Assembly (NCBI RefSeq): GCF_030730205.1
Contig: NZ_JANQVQ010000172.1
Coordinates: 1-44,442 of the forward strand
DNA: 44,442 nt
Reading direction: 5' to 3'
Source: Paraglaciecola sp.
Lineage (GTDB): Bacteria > Pseudomonadota > Gammaproteobacteria > Enterobacterales > Alteromonadaceae
Under the pieces are notes generated by a model. The model was not told the DNA's origin. It worked only from the letters and a program-made list of their open reading frames with translations, and searched no databases. Numbering within the stretch: the first letter of the stretch is position 1; every line of letters starts with the position of its first letter. The position numbers and the translations under genes are program-made. Shown here piece by piece: positions 15,533-28,819 of this stretch.

Positions 15533-18500
15533 TTGACTTTTTTTCGCTTTTATTTTTTGGTTTTTTCGACTGTTTTTTTTAGTATTTTTACGGTTTGCCA
15601 CGCTGGCAATCAATCTGTCCCCCACTTCAATTTATCTGAAATTGGGCAAACGGATATCAGTAATCGTTTACCTTTTTACAGTGTTAATTCTGAAAAACAT
15701 TCAACACCCACATCACTACCAGAACTTAACAGATTACTCAGCCGATTAGAGCCACATAAAAAGACAAACGCTCTTGGGGATACTTATTTAACAGTATTTA
15801 CATTAGTTAATGATGGCGACCAAACCGCTTGGTTCATTTACCCTTTTGGCTCAGTTGTTGAACACATAAACGTCTCTATTTTTAACCATTTCCCCTTCAA
15901 TTCAAAGGCCCAAACAATCTCAACGGGGCAGCTTGAATTAAATTCACAAGATTTTCACTATGGCGTTCCTATTACCTTAGATAAGGGGCACAGCATAACC
16001 GTGCTCATGCTATTTAAAAGTGAGTATTTTTTTGCTCCTATCAAAATCCAAATCAGAGCTTTAAATGAATTGAGTCAACAATTTAATATTGAAAACGTCA
16101 TCATGTTGCTGTGTTTGGGCGTGTGTATGGCATTAGCAGTTTATAATTTTTTCATATTCTTTGTGGTAAGACAGTATCAATATCTCAACTACGCGCTTGC
16201 AACCTTTTGTTTTGCTCTCGGCTGGGCGAGTATTTTTGGTCTACCTGAGCATCTTGGCTTAGGAGTTTCAACCGCATTGCTGATGTCTAGTTTTATACTG
16301 GGAGCTGTTTTCTATAGTTTATTTTTTATTCAGTTACTCAAAATGCACGAAACCTCTGCTAAAACGGCATTTATATTGAAGGCCGTGGCATTACTTTGTA
16401 TTCCAACAGTATTTATTGCCGCCTACAATCCAGGAATCGGATTATATTTAGCCTCTGTATCGACCTCTGTTGTTATGTTTATAGGCTTATATGTAGGGGC
16501 AATAGCCTGGTACAGAGGATCAATAACAGCGTGTTACTTTACCTGTGCTTTATTGGCTGTTTTAGCGCCTAATGCCGTTGGTAACTTTATCAACCTAGGC
16601 TTATTACCTTCATACAACTTAAATATCTATTTAATGGGTTTAATAGGAAATAGTCTTGAAACCTTGCTGTTTGCTTTTGCTATATCGGTAAAGGTAAGAG
16701 AAGTGGCTATTCGAAATTTAGACTTAACACTAAACCTTGAAAAAACAGTTGAACAAAGGACAAACGAACTTAAACAACTGAATAAGGAACTTGAGCAAAG
16801 CAATATTGAATTAGTCGAGGCAAGTTTAGCCAAAGGACGTTTCTTGGCTTCAATGAGCCATGAGATACGTACCCCATTAACTTCAATCATTGGCTATTCA
16901 GATGGGATATTATTGGGCGATATTGATAAAGCCGAACAAGACAGGGTGATAAAGATTATTGGCGACAATGGCAGTCATTTACTCAGTGTTATCAATGATA
17001 TTTTAGATCTCAGTAAAATTGAGGCTAATAAGTTAGACTTTGAATTTATTCCTACCTCGCTTTTTTCTATATTAGGACAAATAGAGTCGGTTGTAGGAAC
17101 ACGAGCTCGAGACAAAGGTTTAGCATTTCACATTGACTATCAGTTTCCACTTCCCTCGGAAATTCTGATCGATCCTACCCGGCTGAAGCAGATTTTATTT
17201 AATTTAACCAATAATGCGATTAAATTTACCGAGCATGGCTTCGTTGGTTTAACGGTAAAAACTGAAGAGCAAGCTTTAGTTATTATTATTAGTGATTCAG
17301 GGGAGGGTATAGCACCGTCACATTTAGATAAACTTTTTGAACCCTTTACCCAGGCTGATGTTTCGATTAATCGTCGTTTAGGTGGAACCGGCCTTGGTTT
17401 AAGTATATCTAAACGGCTGGCATTAGGCTTAGGGGGTGACATTCAGGTAAAAAGTGCACCTCGAAAAGGTTCTAGTTTTACCTTGTCGTTTACGCTACGT
17501 GAAACCCTAAATACCATATGGATTTCATCAGTAGGTGAAATTTGCCTCGCTAAGCCTGAGGGTAAGTCTGCTCCCGATAACTTACCTGACTTCAACGGCA
17601 CACGTGTACTGTTAGCCGACGATCATGCTAATAATCGTGAGTTAATCACTATTATGTTAAAACGCATGAATATCAGTGTTGTGGATGTTGAAAATGGCGA
17701 ACAAGTTCTAGAAGCACTTTTTTATCAAAAATTTGACCTTATTTTGTTAGATATCCATATGCCCAAAATGGACGGATTAGTTGCTCTTCAAAAAATCAAA
17801 GCATTGGGGAATATAACCCCAGTCGTAGCGTTAACTGCAAATAGTATGAATCATGAAGTTCAGTATTATTTGCGATTAGGTTTTAATGATCATTTAGCCA
17901 AGCCGATATCTAGAACGCAGTTTATCGACGTACTAAGTCGATATTTATCTATATCTAACTCAGTGCAACCTTTAATAAACCGCAATGACATGTTGGCGTT
18001 AACCCGAGATTATCAAAACGATTTAAGAATACAGTTAAGTAAGTTTGAGGCAGCTCGGAAAACAAAAGATATTAAAAAAATTCAGCTTTTGGCTCATAGA
18101 ATAAGTGGTTCAGCCAGTTCTTTTGGCTTTGATTTACTCGGAAAAGAATACGCTGAATTGGAATATAGTGCTACACAAGAAGATGAGTTAGCTGTAACCC
18201 GAGAATTACCGAGAATTATGCGTTTAACTCGGCAATGTATTGATTTACCTTTAGTTGATATACCTCTTGGTATCACCAATCACAGTAACAGCATAGAGCA
18301 GCTCTTAAAGGCCTTAAGTCAATTGAGCAACGACATTGACAACTATCTCAGTCATTTTCAACTAAGCTTAACTGAGGGTGCTGTCAGCAGTACTTTAATA
18401 GCGATAACGGAACTAAAATTTAAACTCGATCAATGTGGTTTGTATGCCGCGAAAGTCACCTTAGAAGAGTTAGAAACTCTATTAAAAAATGACATTGTCG

Positions 18501-18598
18501 ATAATGCGAAATCCACCTTACTCGTTATCGAACTAGATAATCAATTCAGAGCACTAAGGAACTTCCTTGTTTCAACAAGTGCTAAAAATAGGACGTAA
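15533..18598 (+). CDS. Hybrid sensor histidine kinase, 7TMR-DISM type, with REC and HPt domains
   Basis: A 1021-aa membrane sensor. Order: signal peptide (1-24, ending CHA), 7TMR-DISMED2-like periplasmic domain (about 30-180), seven helices (about 185-395), short coiled coil (about 400-430, EKTVEQRTNELKQLNKELEQS), HisKA with H443 (SHEIRTPLTSIIGYSD), HATPase_c (NNAIKFT, DSGEGI, GGTGLGLSISK), receiver with D740 (LLDIHMPKMDG) and K in HLAKPIS, and HPt with H855 (AHRISGSASSFG). A further ~130 residues look like a second HPt with the histidine lost. The start is TTG; no in-frame ATG exists between it and the upstream stop, and it gives a good signal peptide. No response regulator gene is adjacent, so the output partner is elsewhere. 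Confidence 0.9.
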   Translation: MTFFRFYFLVFSTVFFSIFTVCHAGNQSVPHFNLSEIGQTDISNRLPFYSVNSEKHSTPTSLPELNRLLSRLEPHKKTNALGDTYLTVFTLVNDGDQTAWFIYPFGSVVEHINVSIFNHFPFNSKAQTISTGQLELNSQDFHYGVPITLDKGHSITVLMLFKSEYFFAPIKIQIRALNELSQQFNIENVIMLLCLGVCMALAVYNFFIFFVVRQYQYLNYALATFCFALGWASIFGLPEHLGLGVSTALLMSSFILGAVFYSLFFIQLLKMHETSAKTAFILKAVALLCIPTVFIAAYNPGIGLYLASVSTSVVMFIGLYVGAIAWYRGSITACYFTCALLAVLAPNAVGNFINLGLLPSYNLNIYLMGLIGNSLETLLFAFAISVKVREVAIRNLDLTLNLEKTVEQRTNELKQLNKELEQSNIELVEASLAKGRFLASMSHEIRTPLTSIIGYSDGILLGDIDKAEQDRVIKIIGDNGSHLLSVINDILDLSKIEANKLDFEFIPTSLFSILGQIESVVGTRARDKGLAFHIDYQFPLPSEILIDPTRLKQILFNLTNNAIKFTEHGFVGLTVKTEEQALVIIISDSGEGIAPSHLDKLFEPFTQADVSINRRLGGTGLGLSISKRLALGLGGDIQVKSAPRKGSSFTLSFTLRETLNTIWISSVGEICLAKPEGKSAPDNLPDFNGTRVLLADDHANNRELITIMLKRMNISVVDVENGEQVLEALFYQKFDLILLDIHMPKMDGLVALQKIKALGNITPVVALTANSMNHEVQYYLRLGFNDHLAKPISRTQFIDVLSRYLSISNSVQPLINRNDMLALTRDYQNDLRIQLSKFEAARKTKDIKKIQLLAHRISGSASSFGFDLLGKEYAELEYSATQEDELAVTRELPRIMRLTRQCIDLPLVDIPLGITNHSNSIEQLLKALSQLSNDIDNYLSHFQLSLTEGAVSSTLIAITELKFKLDQCGLYAAKVTLEELETLLKNDIVDNAKSTLLVIELDNQFRALRNFLVSTSAKNRT

Positions 18599-18601
18599 TA
18601 C

Positions 18602-18946
18602 TTAGGGTGTACAGTCTTTTACCAAGGTGACCACATGGTCTTTAACCCTGTCGTTCTCATCAAACTCGATCGACAATCGTATACATTGAGGTCGCTGATT
18701 GTCTGGGAGAAGCTTTTCTACATTTGCATGTAGTTCATCACCAGTATAAGTCGCTTCTTTATCAAGCGCATAAACCCACTCAAACACTTTGGTTTTATCA
18801 GGCCCAACCAAAATCATAATTTCAGCCTGCTTGTCCCAATAGTTTATCCTCTCGATTGTATGTTGGTCTGTTTTGGTACAGGAAAAAACACTAAGAATGC
18901 CGCTAAATATAATCAAGGTAGGAAAAGAGAAATATTTTATCTTCAT
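18602..18946 (-). CDS. Hypothetical lipoprotein
   Basis: A 114-aa protein with a hydrophobic N-terminal segment ending LSVFSC, a lipobox-like site with C23 as the first mature residue. The mature part (about 90 aa) is mixed alpha/beta and has two more cysteines (near 93 and 112) that may form a disulfide. No family is recognised. It converges on the histidine kinase gene with only three bases between the stop codons, and no terminator is visible there. A role linked to the sensor is possible but unsupported. Confidence 0.6.
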   Translation of the reverse strand: MKIKYFSFPTLIIFSGILSVFSCTKTDQHTIERINYWDKQAEIMILVGPDKTKVFEWVYALDKEATYTGDELHANVEKLLPDNQRPQCIRLSIEFDENDRVKDHVVTLVKDCTP

Positions 18947-19135
18947 AAAAGTACGTCCTGTCTGTTATGGCCTAGCTATTACCTTAAAGTAAATATCACA
19001 AATTTACTCTTAATTTTAGATAAAATTTGTTCTTATTAGGTCATTAATCTTCGCAAACATGAGACATATTTGTTAATACCTAAGGGCAGAGAATTACCGT
19101 AAAAATTGTAAGTGAGCATTCGTTATGCTTGAAAC

Positions 19136-19160
19136 AAAAAACCCGACATAAGTCGGGTTT
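19136..19160 (-). terminator. Intrinsic terminator of the ATP synthase operon
   Basis: On the minus strand AAACCCGAC pairs with GTCGGGTTT across a 4-nt loop, followed by a run of six Ts. It lies 39 bases beyond the atpC stop and has the classic form. Confidence 0.92.
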
Positions 19161-19198
19161 CACATGAAACAATGTATGAGTAAGCTCAGTGACTTTAA

Positions 19199-19615
19199 TT
19201 ATTTACGTAGTTTTTGAATTAATCGTAACTGCGCGATTGCTTCAGCTAACTCAATAGCTGCCTCAGCATAATTAAAATCAGCACTTGGGTTAGCAATATG
19301 CTCTTCTGCACGTTTTTTAGCTTCGATAGCCGCTTGTTCGTCCAAGTCTTCAGCACGTATCGCGGTATCAGCTAATACAGTGATATGGCCAGGTTGAACT
19401 TCAAGCACACCACCAGCGATGTAGATCATTTCTTCTACACCGAATTGCTTTACTAAACGAACCATACCAGGTTTCAAGGTAGTTAATAAAGGTGCGTGGC
19501 CAGGATTTACTCCTAGTTCACCTTCACTACCAGTGACTTGAATAGACTCGACTAAGCCTGAAAAAATACTATCTTCAGCGCTTACTACATCTAGTTGTAC
19601 TGTCATAGCGTCCAT
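19199..19615 (-). CDS. atpC: ATP synthase F1 epsilon subunit
   Basis: A 138-aa subunit of the F1 central stalk that also restrains ATP hydrolysis. The N-terminal beta sandwich shows [39 protein letters not shown] and the [21 protein letters not shown] stretch; the C-terminal part is the two-helix inhibitory domain. GGGAGG lies five bases before the ATG. It is the last gene of the operon and is followed by the terminator. Confidence 0.97.
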   Translation of the reverse strand: MDAMTVQLDVVSAEDSIFSGLVESIQVTGSEGELGVNPGHAPLLTTLKPGMVRLVKQFGVEEMIYIAGGVLEVQPGHITVLADTAIRAEDLDEQAAIEAKKRAEEHIANPSADFNYAEAAIELAEAIAQLRLIQKLRK

Positions 19616-19661
19616 TAAACCTCCCGATCTGATTGAGTAAAAACGTATCTAAGGATACGTT

Positions 19662-21939
<2,278 letters not shown>

Positions 21940-22000
21940 AGTTCTATCTCCGATTATTCAACTGAGTTGCTTCTGAGCTAGGCACAGAAGCAACAATTGA

Positions 22001-23542
22001 CTACCACGTTTGCGTTGCTTTAAATTTAGTTAAAGCTTCACTTAATGTGGCTTCAATTTCACCATTGAAATTACCAGTTTTATTAAGATTTCCCATAAGC
22101 TCAGCATATTCACTGTTCATGTAAGAGTGTAAGGCAGCTTCAAAATCTAGGATTTTTCCTAGTTCGATATCCTTCAAATACCCTTTTTCAACAGCGAATA
22201 AAGAAACCCCCATATCACCCACCGAAAGTGGTGCGTATTGGTTTTGTTTCATTAATTCCATTACTCGCTCACCGTGTTCTAATTGAGCACGAGTAGCGTC
22301 ATCAAGGTCAGAAGCGAACTGCGAGAAAGCTGCTAATTCACGATACTGAGCCAAGGCTAAACGTATACCGCCACCTAGTTTTTTGATGATTTTAGTTTGA
22401 GCTGCACCACCAACACGAGATACCGAAATACCTGCGTTAACTGCAGGACGAATGCCTGAGTTAAACAAGTCAGTTTCTAAGAAAATCTGACCGTCAGTGA
22501 TAGATATTACGTTAGTGGGTACGAAAGCTGATACGTCACCGGCTTGTGTTTCAATAATAGGTAAGGCCGTTAAAGAACCAGTTTTACCTGTTACTTCACC
22601 TTTAGTGTAACGTTCTACGTATTTTTCATTAACACGTGCTGCACGCTCCAGTAAGCGAGAGTGTAAATAAAATACGTCACCAGGATACGCTTCACGACCT
22701 GGTGGACGACGTAATAGTAACGAGATCTGACGATAAGCAACTGCTTGCTTAGACAAATCATCATATACGATTAGCGCATCTTCACCACGATCGCGGAAGT
22801 ATTCACCCATAGTACAACCAGAATAAGGCGCTAAGTATTGTAATGCGGCAGATTCTGAAGCAGATGCGGCAACAACAATAGTATGGGCTAGGGCACCATG
22901 CTCTTCTAATTTACGTACTACGTTAGCAATTGTTGACGCCTTTTGGCCTATTGCGACATAAATACATTTAACACCAGAATCTTTTTGATTGATGATGGCA
23001 TCGATTGCTAAAGCAGTTTTACCTGTTTGGCGGTCACCGATAACTAACTCACGCTGACCACGACCAACAGGGATCATAGCATCAACAGATTTATAACCTG
23101 TCTGAATGGGTTGGTCTACAGATTGACGTTCGATAACGCCAGGTGCGATTTTTTCTACTGGTTCAAAACCATCTGCTTCAATCGCGCCTTTACCATCAAT
23201 AGGGGCACCTAGTGTATTAACTACACGACCTAATAATTTAGGTCCTACAGGTACTTCTAATATGCGGCCTGAAGATTTAACTTTAGTGCCTTCTTGAAGA
23301 TCCGCATAGGGACCCATAACTACCGCACCTACAGAATCTCTCTCTAGGTTTAATGCGATAGCGTAACGATTACCAGGAAGCTCAATCATTTCTCCTTGCA
23401 TAACATCTGCAAGGCCATGAATACGGATGATACCGTCGGTTACACCAACAATGGTACCTTCATTACGAGCTTCACTTACTACTTGAAACTGATCAATTCG
23501 TTGTTTAATCAGTTCTGCAATTTCAGTGGAATTCAGTTGCAT
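22001..23542 (-). CDS. atpA: ATP synthase F1 alpha subunit
   Basis: A 513-aa regulatory nucleotide-binding subunit. The P-loop is [13 protein letters not shown], and the arginine finger region [16 protein letters not shown]-type stretch (here [15 protein letters not shown]) and [18 protein letters not shown] are intact. Length is that of E. coli AtpA. It follows atpH by 12 nt. The GGGGAAAG ribosome site lies just before the ATG. Confidence 0.98.
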   Translation of the reverse strand: MQLNSTEIAELIKQRIDQFQVVSEARNEGTIVGVTDGIIRIHGLADVMQGEMIELPGNRYAIALNLERDSVGAVVMGPYADLQEGTKVKSSGRILEVPVGPKLLGRVVNTLGAPIDGKGAIEADGFEPVEKIAPGVIERQSVDQPIQTGYKSVDAMIPVGRGQRELVIGDRQTGKTALAIDAIINQKDSGVKCIYVAIGQKASTIANVVRKLEEHGALAHTIVVAASASESAALQYLAPYSGCTMGEYFRDRGEDALIVYDDLSKQAVAYRQISLLLRRPPGREAYPGDVFYLHSRLLERAARVNEKYVERYTKGEVTGKTGSLTALPIIETQAGDVSAFVPTNVISITDGQIFLETDLFNSGIRPAVNAGISVSRVGGAAQTKIIKKLGGGIRLALAQYRELAAFSQFASDLDDATRAQLEHGERVMELMKQNQYAPLSVGDMGVSLFAVEKGYLKDIELGKILDFEAALHSYMNSEYAELMGNLNKTGNFNGEIEATLSEALTKFKATQTW

Positions 23543-23554
23543 GCTCTTTCCCCG

Positions 23555-24088
23555 CTATGCTTGTAACGCGTCTGCGAGACGGTTTAATTTACTTCGTAGT
23601 GAACCATCAATAACTGTATCACCGGCTTTAATAATAGCACCGGCAATCAGTGTAGGATCCACGCTACAATTCAGCTTAACTTTACGTGCTAGACGTTTTT
23701 CTAATGCATTACCAATAGAAGTTTGTTGTGCTTTCAAAAGCTTTGTTGCTGACACAAGTTCAACATCAATTTCTTTATCTAGGTCAGCTTTGAGCTGATT
23801 AAACAATTCAAATATTTCTGGTAACGCATCTAGACGTCTGTTTTCAGCCAAAACTTGAATTAAGTTTTGACCCTGTTTGTCGAGTTGTTCGCCACATACG
23901 CCATTAAATATTTCAGCCAATTTCTGAGCAGCAACTGCACCGGTCAACAGACCCTTGATGCTTTCGTCTTTAGCTACTTCAGAGGCAAACATAAGCATGT
24001 CTTGCCAATGACTTACCGCCTTGTGTTCAACGGCATATTCAAACGCTGCTTGGGCATAAGGGCGAGCAATGGTAGTCAATTCAGACAT
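23555..24088 (-). CDS. atpH: ATP synthase F1 delta subunit
   Basis: A 177-aa subunit that ties the peripheral stalk to the top of F1. The N-terminal [14 protein letters not shown] and the C-terminal [28 protein letters not shown] blocks are characteristic. It lies 14 nt after atpF, with AAGGGG in front of the start. Length is the same as in E. coli. Confidence 0.97.
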   Translation of the reverse strand: MSELTTIARPYAQAAFEYAVEHKAVSHWQDMLMFASEVAKDESIKGLLTGAVAAQKLAEIFNGVCGEQLDKQGQNLIQVLAENRRLDALPEIFELFNQLKADLDKEIDVELVSATKLLKAQQTSIGNALEKRLARKVKLNCSVDPTLIAGAIIKAGDTVIDGSLRSKLNRLADALQA

Positions 24089-24102
24089 AGCTCATGTACC
24101 CC

Positions 24103-24573
24103 TTATAGCTCAGCGACAAGTTTTTCAACTATGTCACTTTGTGCTGCTGCATCAATTTCACGCTCTAAGATTCGTTCTGCTCCGGCAATCGCTAACAAAC
24201 CAACTTGCTTGCGCAAATCTTCTTTAACACGATTACGTTCCGCTTCTACCTCAGAGTATCCTTGCGCGATAATTTTTTCGCGTTCGGAGTGACCACGTTG
24301 CGTTTCTTCGTCAACAATTTGTGACCCACGCTTTTTGGCCTGCTCAATAATTTCAGCCGCTTGCACTTTGGCTTCTTTTAACTGTTCAGCCGCTTTATGC
24401 TGTGCTAGTTCGAGATCTTGTTCACCTCGTTCTGACGCAGCTAAGCCGTCTGCTATTTTTTGTTGGCGTTCTTCAATAGCGCCCATAATGGGAGGCCATA
24501 CAAACTTCATGCAGAACCACACGAAGAATATAAATGCTATTAATTCGCCAAGTAGAGTGGCATTGATATTCAA
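24103..24573 (-). CDS. atpF: ATP synthase Fo b subunit
   Basis: A 156-aa peripheral stalk subunit: one N-terminal membrane helix (about 5-26, ending FVWPPIM) and a long charged coiled coil. The start codon is TTG at 24571-24573, preceded by GGAGGAG; no ATG fits, since the product [17 protein letters not shown] aligns with E. coli AtpF from its first residue, which itself uses GTG. Weak start codons on atpF fit the need for only two b subunits per complex. Confidence 0.96.
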   Translation of the reverse strand: MNINATLLGELIAFIFFVWFCMKFVWPPIMGAIEERQQKIADGLAASERGEQDLELAQHKAAEQLKEAKVQAAEIIEQAKKRGSQIVDEETQRGHSEREKIIAQGYSEVEAERNRVKEDLRKQVGLLAIAGAERILEREIDAAAQSDIVEKLVAEL

Positions 24574-24612
24574 AACCGCTCCTCCTCTATTCGTTAATGG
24601 GTAGTAAGGTGC

Positions 24613-24867
<255 letters not shown>

Positions 24868-24876
24868 TCACCTTTG

Positions 24877-24965
24877 AGTTGAAGTTAAAGTTAAAGTTTA
24901 AAAAATAACACGTAAAAAAGTTTGTAAGGCGTCCGTGCCGACCCTCAAACAGCCAGTATTTGAGG
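24877..24965 (-). promoter_or_regulatory. atpB-atpE intercistronic leader: hairpin plus pyrimidine/A repeats
   Basis: Within the 133-nt gap, CCTCAAA and TTTGAGG (24943-24949, 24959-24965) form a perfect 7-bp stem. Closer to atpE, in the minus sense, there are T-runs and tandem AACTTT-like hexamers (24877-24900) before the AAAGGTG ribosome site. Position and composition recall the translational enhancer in front of E. coli atpE, which supports the high c-subunit copy number. Confidence 0.45.
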
Positions 24966-24994
24966 TGACTCTTGTCATATAAATTAAATGGTAA

Positions 24995-25822
<828 letters not shown>

Positions 25823-25852
25823 TTAAAGTTAAAAAACGGTACTTCGGTCTCG

Positions 25853-26260
25853 TTATCGCTCAACTACTCGTGTTTTTTTAACGCGACTTACTAAAATAAT
25901 AATGGGCCATTGCCCTAATAATACGATGGTGAAGCTCACCATGAGAGCCATAAGATCGACATTTTGCCATCGATAAATAAAAACAAATAAAACAATGGTT
26001 AAGATAAATTTTATTTTGCTACCTTTGTTAAAACTCCGCACTACTAGTTTATTTTGTCTAGCACCGGCATATCTGAAGGCAAAGTATGCATAAATCATAC
26101 TGGGTAAAATTACAGAAACAGCACCATAAGCTGCTGATAAACCGCTATTTTTACCACCATAAAAGGTAAAAAAAAGAGCTATAACTATGGCTAGAATACT
26201 TTGATAAATAATGACTTTTCTAGCAAGCTTCTGCCCTTCTAGGACCAAACTAACTGCCAT
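25853..26260 (-). CDS. atpI: ATP synthase protein I
   Basis: A 135-aa membrane protein with four helices, first gene of the operon. AtpI is not part of the finished enzyme and is thought to assist c-ring assembly or ion supply. The YQSILAIVIALFFTFYGG and GAVSVILPSMIYAYFAFR stretches are typical for the gammaproteobacterial form. AGAGGGATC precedes the ATG. Its promoter appears to lie inside the hairpin region just upstream. Confidence 0.92.
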   Translation of the reverse strand: MAVSLVLEGQKLARKVIIYQSILAIVIALFFTFYGGKNSGLSAAYGAVSVILPSMIYAYFAFRYAGARQNKLVVRSFNKGSKIKFILTIVLFVFIYRWQNVDLMALMVSFTIVLLGQWPIIILVSRVKKTRVVER

Positions 26261-26289
26261 TTGATCCCTCTTAACAAATAAACCTTAAC

Positions 26290-26321
26290 AAAAAGCGCCA
26301 AAAGTATACTTTACTGGCGCC
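26290..26321 (-). terminator. Intrinsic terminator after parB
   Basis: In the minus sense GCGCCA pairs with TGGCGC around an inner AAAGTATACTTT palindrome, followed by a run of five Ts. It should end parAB transcription before atpI, whose start is 30 bases on. The inner palindrome includes the probable -10 element of the atp operon. Confidence 0.7.
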
Positions 26322-26330
26322 AATTTACAA
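26303..26330 (-). promoter_or_regulatory. Probable atp operon promoter
   Basis: Read on the minus strand, TTGTAA (26330-26325) is followed after 16 bp by TATACT (26308-26303), a 5-of-6 match to the -10 consensus. Transcription would begin near 26296, about 36 bases before atpI. It overlaps the parB terminator hairpin. Confidence 0.5.
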
Positions 26331-26421
26331 CATCTATACCTGTTTTGTTAGGGTGATTGGATAATTACTAAGCAACTTACAACTTAACTTAGCTTAAGGA
26401 AAACTTAAATTGAGTCACTTT

Positions 26422-27282
26422 TTATTTTATGTGGCTTAAAATACCATCAAGTTGATCTAAACTTGAGAAGTTAATCACCAGTTTACCCTTTCCTTTAGCA
26501 TTATGAGCAATGCTCACTGGAGCCCCTAGGTTTTCTGATAAGCTAGTTTCTAAACGCTGAACATCAGGATCCGGTTTTGTCTGCTCTTTCGGTTTGACCG
26601 GTTCAAGAAGTCGCCTAACCAAATTTTCAGTATCTCTAACGGTCAATCCTTTACCAGACACAATTTGCGCAGCTTCATTTTGCTGTTCACCTTGCAAAGA
26701 CAACAGCGCACGGGCATGGCCCATCTCAATATCACCATGTTCAAGCAATAACTTTACATCTTCATTTAAATTATTGAGTCGTAGTAAATTGGTTACCGTG
26801 GTTCGAGATTTTCCTACCGCAGTTGCCACTTCTTGATGAGTTAATTCAAATTCAACCATTAAACGGTCTAATGCTTGTGCTTCTTCCATCGCATTTAGGT
26901 CTTCTCGCTGTATATTTTCGATCAATGCGATAGCGACGGCAGCTTCATCAGGAACGTCTTTAATTAAACAAGGGATCACATCTAGACGTGCTATTTGTGA
27001 TGCACGCCAGCGACGCTCTCCAGCGATAATTTCATACTTTTGCTCACTGATTTGCCGCACAACAATCGGTTGAATAACACCTTGTGAACGAATCGAGGCA
27101 GCTAAATCCTCTAAGGCGTCTGAAGACATATCCTTTCGGGGTTGATATTTTCCTGGCTGTAAAAATTCTACAGGGATCTTACGTAATTCACCTTCTTGTT
27201 CAGGGGCTTGATTATTAGATGATTGACTGGTTGCTAATAGCGCATCAAGGCCACGACCTAAACCTCGTTTTTTAACCGACAT
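26422..27282 (-). CDS. parB: Chromosome partition protein ParB
   Basis: A 286-aa CTPase/DNA clamp that loads at parS and spreads along DNA. It begins with the GLGRGLDALL segment that stimulates ParA, then the CTP-binding motifs (IVVRQISEQKYEIIAGERRWRASQ region with GERRWRA) and the helix-turn-helix (HQEVATAVGKSRTTVTNLLRL), and ends in the dimer domain. The ATG at 27280-27282 has GAGG six bases upstream; the TTG nine codons earlier is not needed. It lies 40 nt behind parA. Two parS-like sites occur in recF in this window. Confidence 0.97.
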   Translation of the reverse strand: MSVKKRGLGRGLDALLATSQSSNNQAPEQEGELRKIPVEFLQPGKYQPRKDMSSDALEDLAASIRSQGVIQPIVVRQISEQKYEIIAGERRWRASQIARLDVIPCLIKDVPDEAAVAIALIENIQREDLNAMEEAQALDRLMVEFELTHQEVATAVGKSRTTVTNLLRLNNLNEDVKLLLEHGDIEMGHARALLSLQGEQQNEAAQIVSGKGLTVRDTENLVRRLLEPVKPKEQTKPDPDVQRLETSLSENLGAPVSIAHNAKGKGKLVINFSSLDQLDGILSHIK

Positions 27283-27322
27283 AGATTCCTCTATTCTATT
27301 TATTGACAACTTAGCAGCTAAA

Positions 27323-28111
27323 TTAGCTTACCTTTGTTGATACATTTGCTTTACTACGACGAAGAATCTCTCCGGCTAAAGCTAAGTAGGCTTTAGCACC
27401 TGTTGATGATTTGTCATAGTACATGGCGGGAGTCCCAAAGCTAGGCGCTTCGGCCAATCTGACATTACGTGGAATAACAGTTCGATATACTTGTTCACCA
27501 AAATGTCGCTTAAGTTGCTCAGATACGTCATTGGCCAATCGATTACGAGGATCATACATGGTTCGCAGTACACCTTCGATTTTTAATTCGGGATTTACCA
27601 CAGACGCCAACTTTTTAATGGTATCCATTAAGGCCGTAAGTCCCTCAAGCGCATAGTATTCACATTGCATTGGAACCAAAACAGAGTCTGCTGCCGCCAT
27701 AGCATTAACCGTTAGTTGATTTAATGAGGGTGGGCAGTCAATAAAAATAAAGTCATAATAATTTTTAACGCAAGCCAATGCATTTCTTAATCGAACTTCT
27801 CGTGCAAAGACTTCCATCAATTTAATTTCAGCAGCGGTGATATCACTATTACCTGCGATTAAGTGATATTTACCAGAGGTTTCTTTAATTAACACTTCTT
27901 CGATGGGTTTTTCTTCAATCAGCAGCTCGTAACAGGTGTTTTCGACGGCATACTTATCAATACCGCTCCCCATGGTCGCATTGCCTTGAGGGTCTAAATC
28001 AATAAGCAAAACTTTGCGTTTAGTTGCAGCCATAGACGCGGCAACATTCACAGCGGTCGTGGTTTTACCAACCCCACCTTTTTGATTAGCAATTGCAATG
28101 ATTTTACCCAA
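27323..28111 (-). CDS. parA: Chromosome partition ATPase ParA
   Basis: A 262-aa deviant-Walker ATPase (Soj type) that moves ParB-parS complexes. The Walker A motif is KGGVGKTTTAVNVA, and the Walker B region is FIFIDCPPSLNQLT. The start codon is TTG at 28109-28111: the product begins MGKIIAIANQKGG as in relatives, and no ATG is available. GTGGA lies about nine bases upstream. The order mnmG-rsmG-parA-parB next to oriC is the common one in gammaproteobacteria other than enterics. Confidence 0.97.
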   Translation of the reverse strand: MGKIIAIANQKGGVGKTTTAVNVAASMAATKRKVLLIDLDPQGNATMGSGIDKYAVENTCYELLIEEKPIEEVLIKETSGKYHLIAGNSDITAAEIKLMEVFAREVRLRNALACVKNYYDFIFIDCPPSLNQLTVNAMAAADSVLVPMQCEYYALEGLTALMDTIKKLASVVNPELKIEGVLRTMYDPRNRLANDVSEQLKRHFGEQVYRTVIPRNVRLAEAPSFGTPAMYYDKSSTGAKAYLALAGEILRRSKANVSTKVS

Positions 28112-28180
28112 AATAGTTTTCCACTAACTTTTTAATTAACTACAACGTTGACTGATAAACTTAAAATAAAACCGATGAGA

Positions 28181-28819
28181 TTATTTTTTTTGAATTTTTA
28201 TAATATGCCGCTCGCCTACTAAATTCGGTACGCTTAATGCAATAATCTCCGTGATGTTAAAATCATCACCAATTTCTTTAAGCTCGTCCCTCGGTAATTG
28301 CCCTTTAAGAGCTAAAAATACACCTTGCGAATCTACCAGATGCTGACACCAGTGCAACATATCTTTTAATGAAGCGAAAGCTCTGCTGATTACACCTTGG
28401 ATGTGTATAAGGGGTTGATAATCTTCTACTCGACTTTGAATTGGCTCAATATTATTTAACTTAAGTTCATAGGCAACCTGTTTCATAAAACGCACTCGTT
28501 TACCTAAGCTATCAAGTAACACAAAATATTTTTCAGGACACATAATGGCTAATGGAATACCAGGTAAACCTGGTCCTGTACCAACATCAATATAATTGTC
28601 TTCGGTCAAGAAGGGAGCAACCACAATAGAATCGACGATATGTTTGATTAACATTTGCTCAGGCTCTCGAACAGATGTGAGGTTATAAGCCTTATTCCAT
28701 TTATGCATCAGCAATACATAAGCAACTAACTTTTCGACTTGTTCAACATTTGGCTGAATGTCGCTGTCTTTTAACACAGTATTGAGTTGTGCTATTAATT
28801 GTTCTTTTAACACTTCCAT
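28181..28819 (-). CDS. rsmG: 16S rRNA m7G527 methyltransferase
   Basis: A 212-aa SAM-dependent methyltransferase that modifies G527 of 16S rRNA (loss gives low-level streptomycin resistance in many species). SAM-binding motif I is [15 protein letters not shown], and the [20 protein letters not shown] block is typical. Its ATG overlaps the mnmG stop by one base (TAATG), so the two are translationally coupled. Confidence 0.97.
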   Translation of the reverse strand: MEVLKEQLIAQLNTVLKDSDIQPNVEQVEKLVAYVLLMHKWNKAYNLTSVREPEQMLIKHIVDSIVVAPFLTEDNYIDVGTGPGLPGIPLAIMCPEKYFVLLDSLGKRVRFMKQVAYELKLNNIEPIQSRVEDYQPLIHIQGVISRAFASLKDMLHWCQHLVDSQGVFLALKGQLPRDELKEIGDDFNITEIIALSVPNLVGERHIIKIQKK

